A stretch of 64,000 nucleotides of DNA from CAWJFJ01 sp963800065 (GTDB lineage: Bacteria; Actinomycetota; Acidimicrobiia; Acidimicrobiales; UBA8190). Positions 42,822 through 51,397 of this stretch are shown here, one piece after another (positions within the stretch are counted from its first letter, which is position 1; the number at the start of each line of letters is the position of its first letter). The notes under the pieces are model-generated. The model was not told the DNA's origin. It did not search any database and worked only from the letters and a program-made list of their open reading frames with translations. The stretch is from assembly GCA_963800065.1 (NCBI GenBank), contig CAWCZO010000001.1, forward strand, positions 10,525-74,524, written 5' to 3'. Made by a program: the position numbers and the translations under genes.

Positions 42822-43487
42822 ATGCCCAGACGTGACTCGGAGGCCCGGCTGTATCTGCGGGCGGGCGAGAGGCGGTCCCAACTCCTGGAGGCGGCCGCCG
42901 CCATCATCGGCCGAGAGGGTCTCGCCAACCTGAGCGTCGCCCGGGTCGCGGGTGAGGCCGGTGTCAGCCGGCAGTGGGTCTACGAGCACTTCTCCGATCT
43001 CGATGACCTCTATCGGTCACTGCTCCTCGACCGCTTCGCCGCCATCGACTCCGACATCGACGCCGCCGGGAACAGACTGACCGGTACCGAGTGGGCCACG
43101 TTCGCCGCCCGCCAGTTGTTCTCCCTCGCTCCCGCCGACCGCCGGATCCTGCGGGCCCTGGTCGACGGCGCCGGCTGGGATCGCCCCGAACTGACCGGCC
43201 TCGAGTCAGAGCTCCGGGAGCGGATTCTCAGGCGCTGGACCGGCTTCGTCCGGAGCGCCGGCCACGACGATCTCGAGGCGCGCTCCATCGTGTGGGCCAT
43301 CGTGAACGCCGTGTTCGGTCTGGCCGACCAGATCGAGCATGAATCGCTCGGGGTCGAGCAAGCCGTCGCCCTGCTCGGGGTCCTGGTGGCTGCGTTCGTC
43401 GACCCCAGAAGGCATCGACCACGTCGGCGGTCGGCCGCCGGCGATGGTGTCCGCCAGCACGGCCCCGGGGCATCGCGTGCCCACTGA
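42822..43487 (+). CDS. TetR-family transcriptional regulator
   Basis: A 221-residue TetR regulator. The N-terminal helix-turn-helix is AAAIIGREGLANLSVARVAGEAGVSRQWVYEHFSDLDDL in pattern (residues 22-60), with SRQWVYEHF as the recognition helix. The C-terminal half is helical and should bind an unknown ligand. A well-formed promoter with an inverted repeat lies directly upstream and the gene is divergent from the DsbA-like gene, the usual layout for TetR local control. The sulfatase gene overlaps its 3' end, so regulator and sulfatase may be translated from one message. Confidence 0.88.
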   Translation: MPRRDSEARLYLRAGERRSQLLEAAAAIIGREGLANLSVARVAGEAGVSRQWVYEHFSDLDDLYRSLLLDRFAAIDSDIDAAGNRLTGTEWATFAARQLFSLAPADRRILRALVDGAGWDRPELTGLESELRERILRRWTGFVRSAGHDDLEARSIVWAIVNAVFGLADQIEHESLGVEQAVALLGVLVAAFVDPRRHRPRRRSAAGDGVRQHGPGASRAH

Positions 43488-45756
43488 TCAACCGTTCGAG
43501 GGCGTCGTCGGCCGCACCCTCGAGGAGTCCACACCGTGGTGGCCGCCTCTTTCCTCCGCCCCCGACGGTGCCCCCAACGTGGTCGTGGTCCTCCTCGACG
43601 ACGTCGGCTATGCCCAGTTCGGTTCCTACGGATCGGATATCGCCACGCCCACCTTCGATCGTCTGGCCGCCGGCGGGCTCCGGTACTCGAATTTCCACAC
43701 CACGGCGCTGTGTTCCCCCACCCGGGCTGCCCTGCTGACGGGCCGCAACCATCACACCAACGGCATGGGCCGCATCATCGAGACGGCGACCGGCTTCCCC
43801 GGTTACGACGCCACCGTCCCCAAGGACAGCGGGTTCCTCTCGGAGATTCTCCTGCGCAACGGATACTCGACGTTCGCCGTCGGCAAATGGCATCTGGCCC
43901 CGGCCGGGGAGATGGCCATGGGGGGTCCCAAGGACAAATGGCCGCTCGGGCGCGGGTTCGAGCGTTTCTACGGATTCCTGGGCGGCGAGACGGACCAGTT
44001 CCATCCCGACCTCGTCTACGACAACCACCAGATCGATCCGCCCTACGGTCCGGAAGAGGGTTACCACCTCACCGAGGACCTGGTGGACCGGGCCACCTTG
44101 TTCATCAAGGATCTCCGCGCCGTCGCGCCGGAGAAGCCCTTTCTCCTCTGGTTCGCACCGGGGGCGTGCCACGCCCCCCACCATGCTCCTCGGGAGTTCA
44201 TCGATCGTTACCGCGGTCGATTCGACCTCGGCTGGGACGATTGGCGCACTCAGGTGTTCGCACGCCAGCGCTCGTCCGGCCTGCTCCCATCGGGGACGGC
44301 GCTGAGCGATCGACCGAGCTGGGTCCCGGCCTGGGATTCGTTGAACCTCGACGAAAAACGTCTCTTCGCCCGAATGATGGAGGTGTACGCCGGGTTTCTC
44401 ACTCACACCGACGCTCAGGTCGGTCGTCTCCTCGATTTCATCGGCGAGCTCGGCGAGCTCGATGACACCGTCGTCATCGTGATGAGCGACAACGGGGCGT
44501 CGGCCGAGGGTGGTCCCCGGGGGTCGTTCAACGAGCTCTACTTCTTCAACTTCGAACCGGAGAACCTGCAGGCCAACCTGAGCCGGATCGACCAGCTCGG
44601 GGGACCCGAGGCCTACAACCACTATCCCTGGGGTTGGGCGTGGGCCGGGAACACCCCCCTCAAGCGCTGGAAACGCGAGACCCACGAAGGAGGGGTCTGC
44701 GATCCGTTGATCGTCTCCTGGCCCCGCAAGCTGGGACGGCCGGGGCAGACGCGAGGGCAGTACGTGCACGCCATCGACGTCATGCCGACGTTGCTCGAAC
44801 TGATCGGTATCGATCCTCCGCAGGAGATCAACGGGGTCCGTCAGCGCCCGATCGAAGGTGTCAGCTTCGCCCACACCCTGGCTGATCCGGAGGCCCCCAG
44901 CCGCCACACGACCCAGTACTACGAGATGCTGGGATCCCGGGCGATGTACCACGATGGATGGAAAGCGGTCGTCTTCCGCCCGCTCGCCTTTGTCCGCTAC
45001 ACCGACACCGACGATCCGTTCCGGTCGTACGAGGACGACGACTGGGAGTTGTACCACGTGGCCGAGGATTTCTCCGAGACACGTGATCTGGCGGCGCAAC
45101 ATCCCGAGAAGCTGGCCGAGCTCGTCGACATCTGGTGGCGTGAAGCCGAGCGCTTCAACGTGCTCCCGGTGACCAACATGCCGATCACCGGTGCCGATCC
45201 CCGTTATCGGCGCAGCCGCTACGTCTTCTATCCCGGGATCGGCACCATTCCCCAGCTGGTCGCTCCGAACATCAGCAACCGGGCCTGGTGCCTACGGGCC
45301 GAACTGGTGGTCCCCGACGACGGTGCCGAGGGTGCCCTCGTCTGCCACGGGAGCCATGCCGGCGGGTACGTGGTCTTCCTCCGCGCCGGCCGGTTGCAAT
45401 TCGCCTACAACCACCTGGGGACGACGCTGACCACGGTGGCGGCCGAGGTCGTCCTGCCGCCGGGACCGGTCGAGGCCCGGATCGAATTCACACCGACGGG
45501 GGCTCATGCCGGCGACGTCGACCTCTTCTACGGCGATGTTCCCGTGGGGCAGGGCCACATCCCCCGCACCACCCTGGTCACCGTCGGAGTCCATGGTTTC
45601 ACCGTCGGCTACCAGCGGGGCTCGGCCATCCACCCCGATTTCGCCGGTCGTCGGGCCGTGGCGCCCGGCGTCCTCCGCCGCGTGGTGATCGAGACGTTCT
45701 CCAGGCCCCAGCGGATCCCACCGTCGGAGGATCGTGTGGGTTTGGCCAGCCAGTAA
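43444..45756 (+). CDS. Arylsulfatase-type sulfatase
   Basis: About 770 residues. VVVVLLDDVGYAQFGSYG gives the metal-binding Asp pair. CSPTRAALLTGR contains the cysteine converted to formylglycine, followed by VGKWHL and VIVMSDNGASAEGG, the second metal-site Asp-Asn. The C-terminal quarter is a strand-rich accessory domain. Lack of a clear signal peptide suggests a cytoplasmic or unconventionally exported enzyme. Size and motif order match large actinobacterial arylsulfatases that release sulfate from aryl or alkyl esters. The start is uncertain: ATG 43444 overlaps tetR by 44 bases and GTG 43477 by 11 bases. Confidence 0.88.
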   Translation: MVSASTAPGHRVPTDQPFEGVVGRTLEESTPWWPPLSSAPDGAPNVVVVLLDDVGYAQFGSYGSDIATPTFDRLAAGGLRYSNFHTTALCSPTRAALLTGRNHHTNGMGRIIETATGFPGYDATVPKDSGFLSEILLRNGYSTFAVGKWHLAPAGEMAMGGPKDKWPLGRGFERFYGFLGGETDQFHPDLVYDNHQIDPPYGPEEGYHLTEDLVDRATLFIKDLRAVAPEKPFLLWFAPGACHAPHHAPREFIDRYRGRFDLGWDDWRTQVFARQRSSGLLPSGTALSDRPSWVPAWDSLNLDEKRLFARMMEVYAGFLTHTDAQVGRLLDFIGELGELDDTVVIVMSDNGASAEGGPRGSFNELYFFNFEPENLQANLSRIDQLGGPEAYNHYPWGWAWAGNTPLKRWKRETHEGGVCDPLIVSWPRKLGRPGQTRGQYVHAIDVMPTLLELIGIDPPQEINGVRQRPIEGVSFAHTLADPEAPSRHTTQYYEMLGSRAMYHDGWKAVVFRPLAFVRYTDTDDPFRSYEDDDWELYHVAEDFSETRDLAAQHPEKLAELVDIWWREAERFNVLPVTNMPITGADPRYRRSRYVFYPGIGTIPQLVAPNISNRAWCLRAELVVPDDGAEGALVCHGSHAGGYVVFLRAGRLQFAYNHLGTTLTTVAAEVVLPPGPVEARIEFTPTGAHAGDVDLFYGDVPVGQGHIPRTTLVTVGVHGFTVGYQRGSAIHPDFAGRRAVAPGVLRRVVIETFSRPQRIPPSEDRVGLASQ

Positions 45757-45764
45757 CCCGCCGG

Positions 45765-47195
45765 TCACCGGTACAGCCGGGCGAGCGACCCGGCCAGCGC
45801 CCGGGCTCCGACGGCGAATGCATGCTCCGGTGGAGTGGCGAACCCCACCACCAGGGCCGGCGGTCCCCCTGTCACCGCCCGCCGGCAATAGTCCGCCAAC
45901 CCGTGGACGGCCACACCGTCCCGGGCCAGATGGTCGACGACCTCGTTCTCGGCTGGTCCCTCCACCGGCAGCTCGATCACCGTGTGGAGCCCGGCGGCGA
46001 TGCCGTGGGCCGTCACCGCCGGCGCCCGATCGGCCAACAGGGAGAGCAGAAGGTCGCGGCGGCGCCGGTAGCGCATGCGGGAGTGACGGACGTGTCGGTC
46101 GAAGGCTCCCGAGGTGATCATCTGGGCCAGTGCCAGCTGCTCGAGCACTTCGGTGTGGCGGTCGACGATCAGCCGGAGGTCTGTGACCGGCTCGACCCAC
46201 CGGGGCGGGAGGACGAGCCAACCGAGACGCAGGCCGGGAGCCAGTGTCTTGGACGTCGTACCGACATAGATCACTCGACCGGGGTCCAGGGCGGCCAACG
46301 CTCCCACCGGCTGTCGGTCGTAGCGGAACTCGCCGTCGTAGTCGTCCTCGATCAGAACGGCGTCGTGGGTACGGGCCCAGGTGATCCACGCCGCCCGCCG
46401 CTCGGCTGAGAGGGTGGCGCCGGTCGGGTACTGATGGGCGGGGGTGAGGACCACGGCGGCCACCGGGGTCCGTGGCGCCAGCGTGGTTGGATCGGCCCCC
46501 TCTCCATCCACGGCGACGGGCACCACGCCCAACCCGAAGCGTCGGAGGGCGGCGGGATTGCGCGCCATGGACGGGTCCTCCACCGCCACCCGCCGGGCGC
46601 CGGCATCGCGCAGCACCTCGGCCATCAGCGAGAAGCCCTGGACCCATCCGTTACACACCACCAGACGACCCGGATCGACGGGGAGCCCTCGGGCCCGCCC
46701 GATGTACGCCGCCAGTGCCTCGCGGAGGACCGTGAGACCGCGGGGGTCGCCGTAGTCCAGGACCGAGTCGTCGGCGTCGCGTAACGCCCGGCGCAGGGCG
46801 GCCAGCCATTCGCCACGGGGGAAATTGGACAGATCACCGCGTCCGGGACGGAAGTCGTGACGGGGTGGCGCTGCCTCCTCGGCCGTACCGGGCGGACGGG
46901 GGAGCGCGGGCGCCGGCGCCGGCGTCGGTGCGGAGGCCACCCTCGTGCCCGAACCCTGCCGGGCCACCAGCCAGCCCTCGGCCACCAGTTGGTCGTAGGC
47001 GTCGGTGACGGTTCCCCGGGCCAGCCCCAGGTCGGCGGCCAGGGCGCGGGTCGACGGCAGGCGGGTCCGCTCGACCAGCCGTCCCGTCCGGATGGCCTCG
47101 CGCAGGGCGTCCTCCAGCGAGGACCGGCGACCGGAGGGGCCGTCGAGGTCGAGGTGAAGGTCCCGGCCGTCGAAAGTGGACCTATCGGAATCCAT
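45765..47195 (-). CDS. MocR/PdxR-type GntR regulator with aminotransferase domain
   Basis: A 476-residue regulator: an N-terminal GntR winged helix (LPSTRALAADLGLARGTVTDAYDQL) joined by a Pro/Ala linker to a class I aminotransferase-like domain. That domain has DYGDPRG, EDDYDGEFRYD, and the PLP-binding lysine in YVGTTSKTLAPGLRLGW. Such proteins sense pyridoxal phosphate or amines. It is divergent from a pyridoxamine-oxidase-fold gene, the classical PdxR context. ATG 47195 is chosen over a TTG one codon earlier; TATAGT lies 8 bases upstream. The stop is 9 bases from the convergent sulfatase stop. Confidence 0.9.
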   Translation of the reverse strand: MDSDRSTFDGRDLHLDLDGPSGRRSSLEDALREAIRTGRLVERTRLPSTRALAADLGLARGTVTDAYDQLVAEGWLVARQGSGTRVASAPTPAPAPALPRPPGTAEEAAPPRHDFRPGRGDLSNFPRGEWLAALRRALRDADDSVLDYGDPRGLTVLREALAAYIGRARGLPVDPGRLVVCNGWVQGFSLMAEVLRDAGARRVAVEDPSMARNPAALRRFGLGVVPVAVDGEGADPTTLAPRTPVAAVVLTPAHQYPTGATLSAERRAAWITWARTHDAVLIEDDYDGEFRYDRQPVGALAALDPGRVIYVGTTSKTLAPGLRLGWLVLPPRWVEPVTDLRLIVDRHTEVLEQLALAQMITSGAFDRHVRHSRMRYRRRRDLLLSLLADRAPAVTAHGIAAGLHTVIELPVEGPAENEVVDHLARDGVAVHGLADYCRRAVTGGPPALVVGFATPPEHAFAVGARALAGSLARLYR

Positions 47196-47203
47196 CAAAA
47201 TGG

Positions 47204-47235
47204 ACTATAGTTCTGATCCACTTGGCCCGTATCAT
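47204..47235. promoter_or_regulatory. Divergent promoter region with palindromic -10
   Basis: ACTATAGT (47204-47211) is a perfect palindrome and reads TATAGT on both strands. On the minus strand it is 8 bases from the mocR ATG. Rightward, TATCAT (47230-47235) lies 6 bases before ATG 47242. One regulator site here could control both genes. Confidence 0.5.
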
Positions 47236-47241
47236 GGTTCC

Positions 47242-47901
47242 ATGGACAGCGTCGTGGGACCGCCCTCGGAGTTCACCCGTGTCCGGCGGCTCCCGGCCCG
47301 TGCCGCTTACGACGTGGCCACCGTCCATGCCGTTCTCGACGCCGCCATGATCGGTCATGTCGGCGTCCTGCGCGACGGCCGGCCGGTGGTGATCCCGATG
47401 CTGTTCGGTCGTATCGACGACGACCTCTACCTCCACGGTTCGGTTGCCAGTCAGCTGCTGCGCGGCATGGCCACCGGGATCGACGTCTGTTTCACGGCGA
47501 CTTTGATCGACGGACTCGTCTTCGCCCGGTCCGCCTTCCATCATTCGATGAACTACCGCTCGGTGGTGATCGTCGGGACGGCGTCCCCCGTGGAGGGAGA
47601 CGACAAGGTGCTCGGGTTGCGGGCGATCGTCGACCACATCACGCCGGGACGGTGGGACGAGGCGCGCCCACCGAACGACCTCGAGCTGCGCCAGACGGCG
47701 CTCCTGCGGATGCCCATCGAAGAGGCCTCGGCCAAGATCCGGGTCGGTGGACCGGCCGACGACGTCGAAGACCTCACCCTCCCCGTCTGGGCCGGCCAGG
47801 TGCCCATCACCCCGCAATTCGCCACTGCGGTCGATGCCGACGACCTCGAGGACGGGATCGTGCTGTCGCCCGCCGTGGCCCGCCTGGGTCGCCGCCCGTA
47901 G
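47242..47901 (+). CDS. Pyridoxamine 5'-phosphate oxidase-fold (NimA-like) protein
   Basis: A 219-residue flavin-binding split-barrel protein. VRRLPARAAYD, HVGVLRDGRPVVIPMLFGRIDDDLYLHGS and NYRSVVIVGTASPVEGDDK are the usual pattern of the NimA/PPOX-like group, with the His-Gly segment near the flavin phosphate. Family members reduce nitro compounds, bind FMN or F420, or act on B6 vitamers. The divergent MocR regulator suggests vitamin B6 or amine-linked control. ATG 47242 is used because TATCAT lies 6 bases before it. Confidence 0.8.
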   Translation: MDSVVGPPSEFTRVRRLPARAAYDVATVHAVLDAAMIGHVGVLRDGRPVVIPMLFGRIDDDLYLHGSVASQLLRGMATGIDVCFTATLIDGLVFARSAFHHSMNYRSVVIVGTASPVEGDDKVLGLRAIVDHITPGRWDEARPPNDLELRQTALLRMPIEEASAKIRVGGPADDVEDLTLPVWAGQVPITPQFATAVDADDLEDGIVLSPAVARLGRRP

Positions 47902-47926
47902 GGGGCACCACGAACGCCACAGGGGG

Positions 47927-48358
47927 TCAGGGATCGATCGGCCTCCGCTCCATCCAACGTTCGGGGGAACCCAGAGACTCGAATCCGAACCGTCGGTACA
48001 GCTCGTGGGCGTCACGGGTCCCCAGAACCTGACGGAGTCCCCTCACGTCGGGGTGGGCGGTGGCCGTCGCCACCAGGAACGTGCCCAGGCCCGTTCCCCG
48101 CACCGGGGCATCGACGAACACGTCGCAGAGCCACGCGAAGGTGGAGTAGTCGGTGACCCAGCGGCAGATCCCGACCTGCTCGTCGTGGCGACCGTAGAGA
48201 CCCAGGGTGAGAGACTCCTCGATCGACCGGGCCACCACCCGGCGCGACCTTCCGCCCGCCCAGTAGCTCTGTGTGCTGAGCCACTCGTGCACCCTGGCCA
48301 TATCCACCAGTGAGCGGTCGTCACTCACCCAGTGGCCGTCCGGACCGGGCCACCTCAT
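47927..48358 (-). CDS. GNAT N-acetyltransferase
   Basis: A 143-residue GNAT protein. The order MARVHEWLSTQSYWAGGRSRRVVARSI, GICRWVTDYSTFAWLCDVFV, the acetyl-CoA loop VRGTGLGTFLV, and TRDAHELYRRFGF matches a widespread bacterial GNAT type of unknown substrate. The start is set at ATG 48358 with a GGCGGGG-like sequence before it. An open frame far upstream lacks homology. It is convergent with the PPOX-fold gene (25 bases between stops). Confidence 0.82.
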   Translation of the reverse strand: MRWPGPDGHWVSDDRSLVDMARVHEWLSTQSYWAGGRSRRVVARSIEESLTLGLYGRHDEQVGICRWVTDYSTFAWLCDVFVDAPVRGTGLGTFLVATATAHPDVRGLRQVLGTRDAHELYRRFGFESLGSPERWMERRPIDP

Positions 48359-48526
48359 CGACGCCCCGCCTCGACCACACTGGTTGCGACGCCGTGACCG
48401 ACGGGGTGGCGCCGGGTGGTCACCCGCCCGCCCCGGTCGACCATTCGGGGATCCTCCGCTCGTCGTGTCACCGGCCGAAGCTATAGGAATCTCTGGTTGA
48501 TCGCAGACCCGAGGAGAGGCAGGTCC

Positions 48527-49183
48527 ATGATCGAGATGGAGAGAACCGGAGCGGTCTGGATCGTCCGGATGCGCAACGGCGAGAACCGGTTCAACCGGGT
48601 GTCCGTCGACACCCTCCACGCCCACCTCGACGAGATCGAAGATCAATCGGGCCCGTTGGCCGTGGTCACCACCGGCGAGGGAAAGTTCTACTCCAACGGG
48701 CTGGACCTCGATTGGATGGCCCAGGCCGGTGACGACGCCGGCCCCATGGTCGGTGACGTCCAGCGTCTGTTGGGCCGGCTCCTGCGCTTGTCCGCCTTGA
48801 CCGTGGCCGCCATGAACGGCCACGCCTTCGCCGCCGGCGCCATGTTCGCCTCCGCCCACGACTACGTCGTGATGAGGGAGGACCGTGGCTACTGGTGTCT
48901 CCCCGAGGTGGATCTGGGACTGCCGCTGACCACGGCCATGTACGCCGTCATGGCCGCCAAGCTCCCGCACGCCACCCTTCACGACGCCCTCCTCACCGGC
49001 CGTCGTTATGACGCCGCCGACGCGCTGGCCGCCGGCGTCGTCCACCATGCGGTCCCCGAGGACCTCGTCGTCGAACGGGCCGTCGAGCTGGCCACCGAGC
49101 TGGCCGCCAAGAACAGGTCCGTCGTCGCCGAGCACAAGCGCCTCATGTACGCCGGGGCCGCCGCCGCCTGCGGGGTGCCGTAG
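48527..49183 (+). CDS. Enoyl-CoA hydratase/isomerase (crotonase) family protein
   Basis: A 218-residue crotonase. FYSNGLDLDWM is the first oxyanion-hole strand and AAMNGHAFAAGAMFASAHD the second, followed by LPEVDLGLPL. In place of the hydratase Glu pair, the pattern is nearer to delta3-delta2-enoyl-CoA isomerases (one Glu in PEVDLG). The role is probably in beta-oxidation of unsaturated acids. ATG 48527 follows GAGGAGAGGCAG, a good ribosome-binding site. The C-terminus is short for the family and ends AAACGVP. Confidence 0.83.
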   Translation: MIEMERTGAVWIVRMRNGENRFNRVSVDTLHAHLDEIEDQSGPLAVVTTGEGKFYSNGLDLDWMAQAGDDAGPMVGDVQRLLGRLLRLSALTVAAMNGHAFAAGAMFASAHDYVVMREDRGYWCLPEVDLGLPLTTAMYAVMAAKLPHATLHDALLTGRRYDAADALAAGVVHHAVPEDLVVERAVELATELAAKNRSVVAEHKRLMYAGAAAACGVP

Positions 49184-49251
49184 CCCGCGCCTCGCATCCG
49201 CTTGTCCGAAACCCGCCAGAAGATGTCACGGCCCCCTGGGATACTGCTGCG

Positions 49252-50823
49252 GTGACCGTGACGACACCCCCGAAGCTCACCGGGGACGAGGTGGTCGGCG
49301 ACGACGACCCCCGTTACCGGGCCATGCAGGCCCGGGACACCCGCTTCGACGGCTGGTTCTTCGTGGCGGTCACCTCGACGGGCATCTACTGCCGCCCGAG
49401 CTGCCCGTCGGTGATGCCGCGCCGCGACCGGGTCCGTTTCTACCCGACGTCGGCGGCGGCCCAACGAGGTGGCTTCCGGGCCTGCAAGCGGTGCCGCCCG
49501 GATACCGCTCCGGGCTCACCGGAGTGGAACCGGCGCGGAGACGTCGTCGGTCGGGCCATGCGTTCCATCACCGACGGTGTGGTCGACCGCGAAGGAGTGG
49601 CCGGCCTCGCCCACCGGCTCGGCTACAGCCCGCGCCAGCTGCAACGTCTGCTCGTCACCGAGGTCGGCGCCGGACCCCTCGAGCTGGCCCGGGCCCAGAG
49701 GGCCGAGACGGCCCGCACCCTCCTCGAGACCACCGATCTGAAGGTCGCCGAGATAGCGTTCGCCGCCGGGTTCGGAAGCGTCCGGCAGTTCAACGACACG
49801 GTCCGGTCGGTCTTCGGAGAGGCGCCGACGGTGATGCGCCACCGGGCTCTGCGCTCGGCCCCCCGTCGAAACGGATCAGCTGGGCGCGCCGGTCCCGACG
49901 GGGCGGCTGTCCCTCCGCCGTCGGTGACGCTGCGCCTTGCCTACCGCCGACCCTTCCCGTCGTCGCGGTTGTTCGCCTTCCTGGCCCGGCGCGCCGTTCC
50001 GGGAGTGGAGGAGGGCGATGCCGGGTACTTCCGACGGGCCCTCACCCTGCCCCACGGAACGGCGGTGGCCACTCTCTCCGACGGTGGTGACGGATCCATC
50101 CGTTGCGTCCTGGGCCTCGAGGACCTGAGGGACCTCACCATGGCGGCCAGGCGCCTGCGCTACCTCTTCGACCTCGACGCCGATCCCGCCGCCGTGAGCG
50201 AGGTGCTCGGCACCGATCCCCTCCTGGGACCGGCCGTGACGAGCGTCCCGGGGCTCCGTATCCCGGGCCACGTCGACGGCGACGAGCTCCTCGTGAGAGC
50301 AGTCCTCGGCCAGCAGGTCACCGTCCCGGGGGCCCGCACCGTCGCCGGCCGCCTGGCCGCCGCCCACGGTCGCCCCCTGGCCACCACCGTCGGGCGTGTG
50401 ACACGGACGTTTCCCACGGCGTCGACCATCGCCGGGTTGTCGCCCGCCGATCTGCCCATGCCGGTGGGGCGGGCCCGGGCCTTGGTGCGCATCACCGAGC
50501 TCCTGGCCGCCGGCGACATCGTCCTCGATCCCGGGGCCGACCGTGACGAGGTGGCCGCCCGCCTGCTCGACGTCCCGGGGATCGGTCCCTGGACCGTGGC
50601 CTATGTGAGGATGCGTGCCCTCGGGGATCCCGACGCCTTCCCGGCCGGCGACCTCGGTGTGCGGCGGGCCCTCGAGCGCCTCGGGATGCCGGCGGGGGAG
50701 CGCTCCGCCCTGGCCCTGGCGCAACGATGGCGCCCGTATCGGGCCTACGCCCTTCAGTACCTGTGGTCAGGACTGGTCGATCAAGCAGGACCGGTCGGTC
50801 AACCAGAGAAGGAGACGACATGA
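49252..50823 (+). CDS. AdaA-AlkA fusion: alkylation-response regulator and 3-methyladenine glycosylase
   Basis: A 523-residue, three-part protein. Residues 20-85 are an Ada metal-binding domain with Cys in YCRPSCPS and CKRC, the first of which accepts methyl from phosphotriesters. Residues 95-195 are an AraC helix-turn-helix region (VAEIAFAAGFGSVRQFNDTVR). The C-terminal half is AlkA, with the helix-hairpin-helix VPGIGPWTVAYVRMRALGDPDAFPAGDLGV containing the catalytic Asp. This matches the mycobacterial AlkA fusion (Rv1317c). It repairs alkylated bases and should activate its own operon. GTG start; ogt overlaps its stop. Confidence 0.92.
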   Translation: MTVTTPPKLTGDEVVGDDDPRYRAMQARDTRFDGWFFVAVTSTGIYCRPSCPSVMPRRDRVRFYPTSAAAQRGGFRACKRCRPDTAPGSPEWNRRGDVVGRAMRSITDGVVDREGVAGLAHRLGYSPRQLQRLLVTEVGAGPLELARAQRAETARTLLETTDLKVAEIAFAAGFGSVRQFNDTVRSVFGEAPTVMRHRALRSAPRRNGSAGRAGPDGAAVPPPSVTLRLAYRRPFPSSRLFAFLARRAVPGVEEGDAGYFRRALTLPHGTAVATLSDGGDGSIRCVLGLEDLRDLTMAARRLRYLFDLDADPAAVSEVLGTDPLLGPAVTSVPGLRIPGHVDGDELLVRAVLGQQVTVPGARTVAGRLAAAHGRPLATTVGRVTRTFPTASTIAGLSPADLPMPVGRARALVRITELLAAGDIVLDPGADRDEVAARLLDVPGIGPWTVAYVRMRALGDPDAFPAGDLGVRRALERLGMPAGERSALALAQRWRPYRAYALQYLWSGLVDQAGPVGQPEKETT

Positions 50824-51362
50824 CGGTGACGGTGACGCCCCGGTTGGGGACATCCGACGAGTGGACCGTGGTGACCACGCCCGTCGGCGAGATGATGGTG
50901 ATCGGAGACGACGACGCCGTGCACTTCGTGCACCTTCCCGGCTCGTTCCGCGCCTCCGCCTTCGACCCCGTCCGGACGGGCGTCCCGTCTGCCGTCGGGG
51001 AGGCAGCCGAACAGATCGACGCCTACTTCACCGGGGCCCTGAAGACGTTCGCCCTGCCCCTCGATCCGGCCGGGACCGAGTTCCAGCGGCGGGTCTGGTC
51101 GGCGCTGGCCGACATCCCCTACGGGACGACCGAGAGCTACGGGGAGCTCGCCGCCCGGGTCGGGAACCCGAGGGCGTGCCGGGCCGTGGGGCTGGCCAAC
51201 GGGCGAAACCCCATTCCCCTCGTCCTCCCCTGCCACCGGGTCATCGGGGCGAACGGGAGTCTCACGGGCTACGGCGGCGGCCTGGCGCTCAAGAAGCGCC
51301 TCCTCGACCACGAGCGGGCCGTGCCCCGTTCCGGCGCCAGCGACCGCCGGCGCGCCTCGTAA
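50820..51362 (+). CDS. ogt: Methylated-DNA-protein-cysteine methyltransferase
   Basis: A 180-residue Ogt. Active-site Cys is in LVLPCHRVIG, followed by GYGGGLALKKRLLDHE. The upstream segment FQRRVWSALADIPYGTTESYGELAARVGNPRACRAVG is the DNA-binding helix and arginine-finger region in the usual pattern. It transfers O6-alkyl groups from guanine to itself. The ATG overlaps the AdaA-AlkA stop (ATGA) and is preceded by AAGGAG, so the two are translationally coupled and form the alkylation-repair operon. Confidence 0.95.
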   Translation: MTVTVTPRLGTSDEWTVVTTPVGEMMVIGDDDAVHFVHLPGSFRASAFDPVRTGVPSAVGEAAEQIDAYFTGALKTFALPLDPAGTEFQRRVWSALADIPYGTTESYGELAARVGNPRACRAVGLANGRNPIPLVLPCHRVIGANGSLTGYGGGLALKKRLLDHERAVPRSGASDRRRAS

Positions 51363-51397
51363 CCCTCGGACGTCGCCCGATGGGCGAAGATGGATCC

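Noticed and set aside
47927..49135. Long 402-residue frame ending in the GNAT gene
   Set aside because: Only the last 143 residues show GNAT homology. The rest lies opposite the crotonase gene.
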